In this document: positions 5,956 to 8,839 of the stretch, one piece after another
How positions within the stretch are numbered: position 1 is the stretch's first letter
How the letters are laid out: each line of letters begins with the position of its first letter
Source of the DNA: Candidatus Uhrbacteria bacterium RIFCSPHIGHO2_02_FULL_57_19
Lineage (GTDB): Bacteria; Patescibacteriota; Patescibacteriia; 2-12-FULL-57-11
Length of the DNA stretch: 8,839 nt
NCBI GenBank assembly: GCA_001791115.1
Contig: MGDZ01000064.1
Span: 26,490 to 35,328, forward strand
Reading direction: 5' to 3'
The notes under the pieces: model-generated
What the model saw: only the letters and a program-made list of their open reading frames with translations
What the model was told of the DNA's origin: nothing
Database searches by the model: none
Program-made: the position numbers and the translations under genes

Positions 5956-7100
5956 GCAAGTCGCCTCTCCGAGAGTGTTGTGGGTGCCGCTCCGTACTGC
6001 CGCCGTTCTTCGGAAAACATCTTCTCCCGCAAGATCGAGACAATCCGCTCTCCCGCACGGCCGTCGCCGAACGGATTGCTCCAAACGATTCCGGGATTGT
6101 CAAGCATCCGCCGGACGGCCGCAATCATGAGGTCGGGGTTGGCTCCCGTCAGCGCATTCATGCCCGCTTCCACTGTTTCCGGCCGCTCGGTACTGAGCCG
6201 GACCGTCACGCAAGGGACGCGAAAGATACAGGCCTCTTCCTGGACTCCGCCCGAATCAGTAACGACCAGGAGCGCGTTCGACTCCAACCGGAGGAAGTCC
6301 AGGTACGAAAGCGGGTCGATGACCCGCACCCCGTCGGGGATGCGCAGTCCGAAGCGCTCGATCATCTTCGATGTTCGAGGATGAATCGGATACACGATGG
6401 GATAGGCGGGGAACGCGGCCCGCACCAGTTGAATGCCCTCAAGAAGCTTGATGAACGACTCCTTGCGGTCAACATTCTCCGGACGGTGCACAGTCATTAC
6501 CAGGTACTCTTTCGGCCGCAAATCAAGGATGTCAAGAATCTCCGACCGCTCGTCGGCGATTCTGCGGGACTTGATGAGCGCATCCACCACTGTGTTTCCG
6601 GTGAGAAAAATCCGAGAGGGATCATATCCTTCCTCGGTGAGGTTCTGCACGGCTCTCTCGGTGGGTGCGAAGAGAAAATTCGAAAGGTGATCGGTGGTCA
6701 CGCGATTTGTCTCCTCGATCATCATTGGGTCGTGACTGCGGAGCCCTGCTTCGTGGTGCGCCACCGGCATGCCGAGCCAACGTGCCGCGAGAGTCGCCGA
6801 GAGAACGGAGATGGTGTCACCCTGGACGATGACCACGTCAGGACGCTCCCGCTCGAACACTTCACGGATAAGTTTGGTCATTAATCCGACCTGCATGCGG
6901 TGCGGCTGATTCCCGACGCCGAGGTTATAGGTGGGCTGGGGAAGTTCGAGATTGGCAAAAAAAACCGCATCCATGTTCGGCGAATAGTGCTGGCCGGTAT
7001 GCAGCAAAAAATACGAAACCCCCTGCGCGGCGCAGGCGTCAACGATGGGAGCCATTTTAATATGTTCCGGCCGGGTGCCGACGATAATGGCCGCTTTCAT
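5952..7100 (-). CDS. wecB: UDP-N-acetylglucosamine 2-epimerase, non-hydrolysing
   Basis: This 382-residue protein has normal WecB length and starts MKAAIIVGTRPEHIKMAP, with GTRPE at 8-12. Conserved catalytic or binding residues are Asp95 in VQGD, Glu117 in HEAGLR, Glu129/Glu130 in IEETNR, His205 in TVHRPEN, TGNTVVDAL (167-175), TDSGGVQEEA (281-290) and STERPETVEAG (303-313). The enzyme interconverts UDP-GlcNAc and UDP-ManNAc in the cytoplasm. The loop between Glu117 and Glu129 is two residues shorter than in E. coli WecB, a form I associate with archaeal and candidate-phylum enzymes. The ATG at 7100 was chosen because it overlaps the preceding stop as ATGA and gives the family N-terminus; the eight extra residues from an earlier start do not fit. 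A related UDP-sugar (such as a diacetamido sugar) is possible. The gene sits between two paralogous transferases. Confidence 0.95.
   Translation of the reverse strand: MKAAIIVGTRPEHIKMAPIVDACAAQGVSYFLLHTGQHYSPNMDAVFFANLELPQPTYNLGVGNQPHRMQVGLMTKLIREVFERERPDVVIVQGDTISVLSATLAARWLGMPVAHHEAGLRSHDPMMIEETNRVTTDHLSNFLFAPTERAVQNLTEEGYDPSRIFLTGNTVVDALIKSRRIADERSEILDILDLRPKEYLVMTVHRPENVDRKESFIKLLEGIQLVRAAFPAYPIVYPIHPRTSKMIERFGLRIPDGVRVIDPLSYLDFLRLESNALLVVTDSGGVQEEACIFRVPCVTVRLSTERPETVEAGMNALTGANPDLMIAAVRRMLDNPGIVWSNPFGDGRAGERIVSILREKMFSEERRQYGAAPTTLSERRLA
5964..5970 (-). promoter_or_regulatory. Ribosome binding site deciding the transferase start
   Basis: On the minus strand GGAGAGG lies 8 bases upstream of the ATG at 5955, inside the last codons of wecB. 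It is the clearest Shine-Dalgarno sequence in the window and supports the short start of the downstream transferase, matching its paralogue. Most other starts here lack such a site and rely on overlap with the upstream stop. Confidence 0.75.
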
Positions 7101-8509
7101 AGGTTGTGTATAACACCCTGACAACCGAGTGCGCCGAGAATAATATGCGCAACCCGCTCGCCCGATTTGCCGTCCAGCCGATAGGTCAACCGCAGGGCGC
7201 AGGCCCGGCGCTCGGCGCGTTCGCTTTCGGGATGCTGGAGATAATGGCGGACGGCGGCGATAAGCGCTTCCCGATCGGCGACCAGCCTGGTGGCGCCGCT
7301 GCGGACGACATTCGAATAGTGGGATGATCCGTAAAACATGGCAAAAAACGGCCCATCGCTCACCTGTTCACCCGGAAGCCGATAATTGATGTTCACGATG
7401 GGAGTGTCAACGATTGAGGACTCGATGGCGAGCGTCGTCGCGTAGGTCACCAACACATCGGCGTGCTTGAGTTCGTTGGCCAGATGTTTCATTTCCTTAA
7501 ACGAAGGATCCCACTTGTCGGTGAAAAACTTCATGGAGCGGAAGTGTTGATCAACAAACACGTTGGGGAGGCCGACGAGATGATCGTAAGGGGTCCCCTC
7601 CCGTTCGAACGATAGATCTGAAAAATGGGGCCGAACGACGAGCGAACACTGCTCGCCGAAAGCTTTGGACGCGACCAGTTCGGCAAGAAGGTCGGCGACC
7701 AGCGGGCCGTACGGCGCCCAGACACCTTCGGACGCGAACATGACTACCCGCCGCGCCGGATCAAGGCCGAGCGAGCGAAGAAACTCGTCTCGCGGCTGGT
7801 AGGTCTCGGGGTTCTGGTAGAGATCAAACTGGGGAAAACCGGTCACTGAAATACTTTCCGGACGGAGTTTATGCAATCTAACGCCCAATTCGCTCATCAC
7901 TTCGTTCTGTACGATCAGCCGGTCCGGCGGGAAGGCAATTAGGATGCGGTCGAGATTATCCCAGCTCCTGGCCATGCCCACGGTGGACACGCCCCGTCGC
8001 CGCGTCTCTTTCATCATGGCCAGATCCCGCTTGGTCTTGATGGCCGTGGCCACCACTAGGTCCGGTTGATATTTGTCGAAAAACTCTCCGTAGGCGCGGT
8101 CGGGGAAGGCGTGAAACTCGATCCAGCGGAAGGCGGGGATGAAAAACGGCAGCTTGGCGATAAGCGTGGCCCCCAGGTGTCCCAGCCAAGCGGAGAGCGC
8201 CGATTTATTGGCTTTGGTCGAGCGGCCGCCGTAACGCATGAAAAACCTGGCGGTATCGGAGTAGACCATTTTTTGAAGCATGGGCTCGAAAACTTTTTTC
8301 CGGAACTTCCCGAACTCCAGGTCGTCGGACTCCTCGAGGACTACGTTGGGATAGCGGACGAATTCTTCCCGGAAGTAATCGGGGATGTTGCGCGGCACAA
8401 ACAACACGATCCGCAAATCCGACCGTTCGGCGATCAGGCGAAAAGTGTCGGTCCGAAGGATATTTCGGGCGACAAACCCGCGGGAGAGCATGATGAAAAC
8501 GGTTTTCAT
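7097..8509 (-). CDS. GT-B-like transferase of the SWDN type (paralogue 1)
   Basis: This 470-residue protein is the paralogue of the one at 4582-5955. Shared blocks are MKTVFIMLSRGFVARNIL (1-18), ARSWDNL (180-186), VTGFPQFD (222-229), VVRPHF (291-296), VTYATTLAIESSIVDTPIVN (354-373), SHYSNVV (396-402) and YRLDGKSGERVAHI (443-456). The segment around 100-145 is the least similar part and may carry acceptor specificity. The pattern of two Rossmann-like halves, with a late small-residue acidic block, fits a GT-B transferase or a CDP-glycerol-transferase-like enzyme acting in the cytoplasm; no precise activity can be assigned. The start overlaps the stop of the CMP-sugar synthetase gene as ATGA, and its own stop overlaps wecB in the same way. 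The sequence upstream of its start is a C-rich repeat, so no ribosome binding site is present and coupling is likely. Confidence 0.8.
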   Translation of the reverse strand: MKTVFIMLSRGFVARNILRTDTFRLIAERSDLRIVLFVPRNIPDYFREEFVRYPNVVLEESDDLEFGKFRKKVFEPMLQKMVYSDTARFFMRYGGRSTKANKSALSAWLGHLGATLIAKLPFFIPAFRWIEFHAFPDRAYGEFFDKYQPDLVVATAIKTKRDLAMMKETRRRGVSTVGMARSWDNLDRILIAFPPDRLIVQNEVMSELGVRLHKLRPESISVTGFPQFDLYQNPETYQPRDEFLRSLGLDPARRVVMFASEGVWAPYGPLVADLLAELVASKAFGEQCSLVVRPHFSDLSFEREGTPYDHLVGLPNVFVDQHFRSMKFFTDKWDPSFKEMKHLANELKHADVLVTYATTLAIESSIVDTPIVNINYRLPGEQVSDGPFFAMFYGSSHYSNVVRSGATRLVADREALIAAVRHYLQHPESERAERRACALRLTYRLDGKSGERVAHIILGALGCQGVIHNL

Positions 8510-8839
8510 TGTTGGGGTGTAGGGGGTAGGGTGCCTGCCTGTCCGGCAGGCAGGTAGGGGGTAGTCCGATTCCGGGCGAAAAATTTGGCGAGTTCGAAGT
8601 CGGCTGGGGTGTTGATGTCCACCGAGCGGTCTTCGGGCATGATGTGGGCCCGGGAATCGGCGCCAAAGAGGTCGCCGGCCATCAGCACGTCCGTTTTCGT
8701 GAGATAAATGGCGCAGTTACGCTTGTAGACCCTCCGGAGTTCGCCGCGGCTTGCGCTTGACGATCCCTCGCCTTCGACCAGCGGCAGAATGCGGTCGCCG
8801 TCGAGCACTTTCAGTTTGGGTATGGAGAAATCAACGAGC
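8506..8839 (-). CDS. CMP-nonulosonate (acylneuraminate) cytidylyltransferase, C-terminal part
   Basis: The frame is open to the right window edge, so only the last 110 residues of an enzyme usually about 230 long are visible. The segment RRVYKRNCAIYLTKTDVL (36-53) followed by AHIMPEDRSVDINTPADFEL (70-89) matches the C-terminal half of CMP-sialic acid synthetases, where a NGA-IY strand precedes the DIDT-D metal-binding motif. Here the latter reads DINTPAD. These enzymes couple CTP to a nonulosonic acid (sialic, legionaminic or similar) to give the CMP-sugar donor. The natural C-terminus appears to end near FFARN; the final 18 residues, RTTPYLPAGQAGTLPPTPQQ less the first two, are encoded by a palindromic repeat and its flanks. 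The TGA overlaps the next start as ATGA. The N-terminal CTP-binding loop is outside the window, so substrate and integrity cannot be judged. Confidence 0.82.
   Translation of the reverse strand, partial: LVDFSIPKLKVLDGDRILPLVEGEGSSSASRGELRRVYKRNCAIYLTKTDVLMAGDLFGADSRAHIMPEDRSVDINTPADFELAKFFARNRTTPYLPAGQAGTLPPTPQQ
8519..8564. repeat. Palindromic repeat with 11-base flanking direct repeats
   Basis: A perfect palindrome at 8534-8554 has arms CCTGCCTG and CAGGCAGG around a TCCGG loop. It is bordered by direct copies of GTAGGGGGTAG at 8519-8529 and 8554-8564, spaced 35 bases apart. On the coding strand the palindrome reads as LPAGQAG at the end of the CMP-sugar synthetase. From memory, similar palindromes, with peptides such as PAGRQAG, are scattered through many candidate-phylum genomes; that link was not checked. 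The combination of palindrome and direct repeats looks like an inserted small mobile or slippage-derived element. Confidence 0.75.

Noticed and set aside
5956..6084. 43-residue N-terminal extension of the second transferase
   Set aside because: The internal ATG at 5955 has the best ribosome binding site in the window, an ATGA overlap and an N-terminus identical in form to the paralogue.
5731..6884. Long plus-strand open frames (217 and 167 codons) opposite wecB
   Set aside because: They are antisense shadows of a strongly conserved gene in GC-rich DNA; their translations match no recognisable family and are arginine/proline/serine-rich.

Overview
The window is a slice of a bacterial surface-glycan or glycoconjugate biosynthesis locus. 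It is moderately GC-rich (high fifties percent, judged by eye) and almost entirely coding, with no RNA genes, no insertion sequence and no gene-free stretch over 300 bases. The organism cannot be named from this sequence. A dispersed-type GC palindrome that translates as LPAGQAG, very tight gene packing, and a WecB of the short-loop form that I associate with archaea and candidate phyla suggest an uncultured lineage known mainly from metagenomes (Patescibacteria- or Omnitrophota-like). That is a weak inference.

Right-hand block (8839 to 4582, minus strand): the C-terminal half of a CMP-nonulosonate (CMP-sialic acid type) synthetase, a GT-B-like transferase, a non-hydrolysing UDP-GlcNAc 2-epimerase (WecB), and a second transferase paralogous to the first. 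All three junctions are 4-base ATGA stop/start overlaps, so the block reads as one translationally coupled unit that makes and presumably transfers activated sugars. The 3' end of the synthetase gene carries a palindromic repeat flanked by 11-base direct repeats.

Centre (3887 to 4585, plus strand): one SAM-dependent methyltransferase is inverted relative to everything else. It ends tail-to-tail with the second transferase, the two sharing the palindrome CTAG as stop codons, and it starts only 41 bases from the divergent deacetylase.

Left-hand block (3845 to 1, minus strand): NodB-type polysaccharide deacetylase, holo-ACP synthase (AcpS), a long FkbH-like HAD/GNAT protein, a free-standing acyl carrier protein, and a GNAT-like acyltransferase cut by the window edge. 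FkbH proteins load a glyceryl unit from 1,3-bisphosphoglycerate onto an ACP, and AcpS supplies the ACP's phosphopantetheine arm. The arrangement therefore suggests a self-contained route in which a glycan amino sugar is deacetylated and a carrier-bound three-carbon acyl group is placed on it by the GNAT protein. The individual family calls are strong; the combined pathway is a hypothesis and is the most interesting thing in the window.
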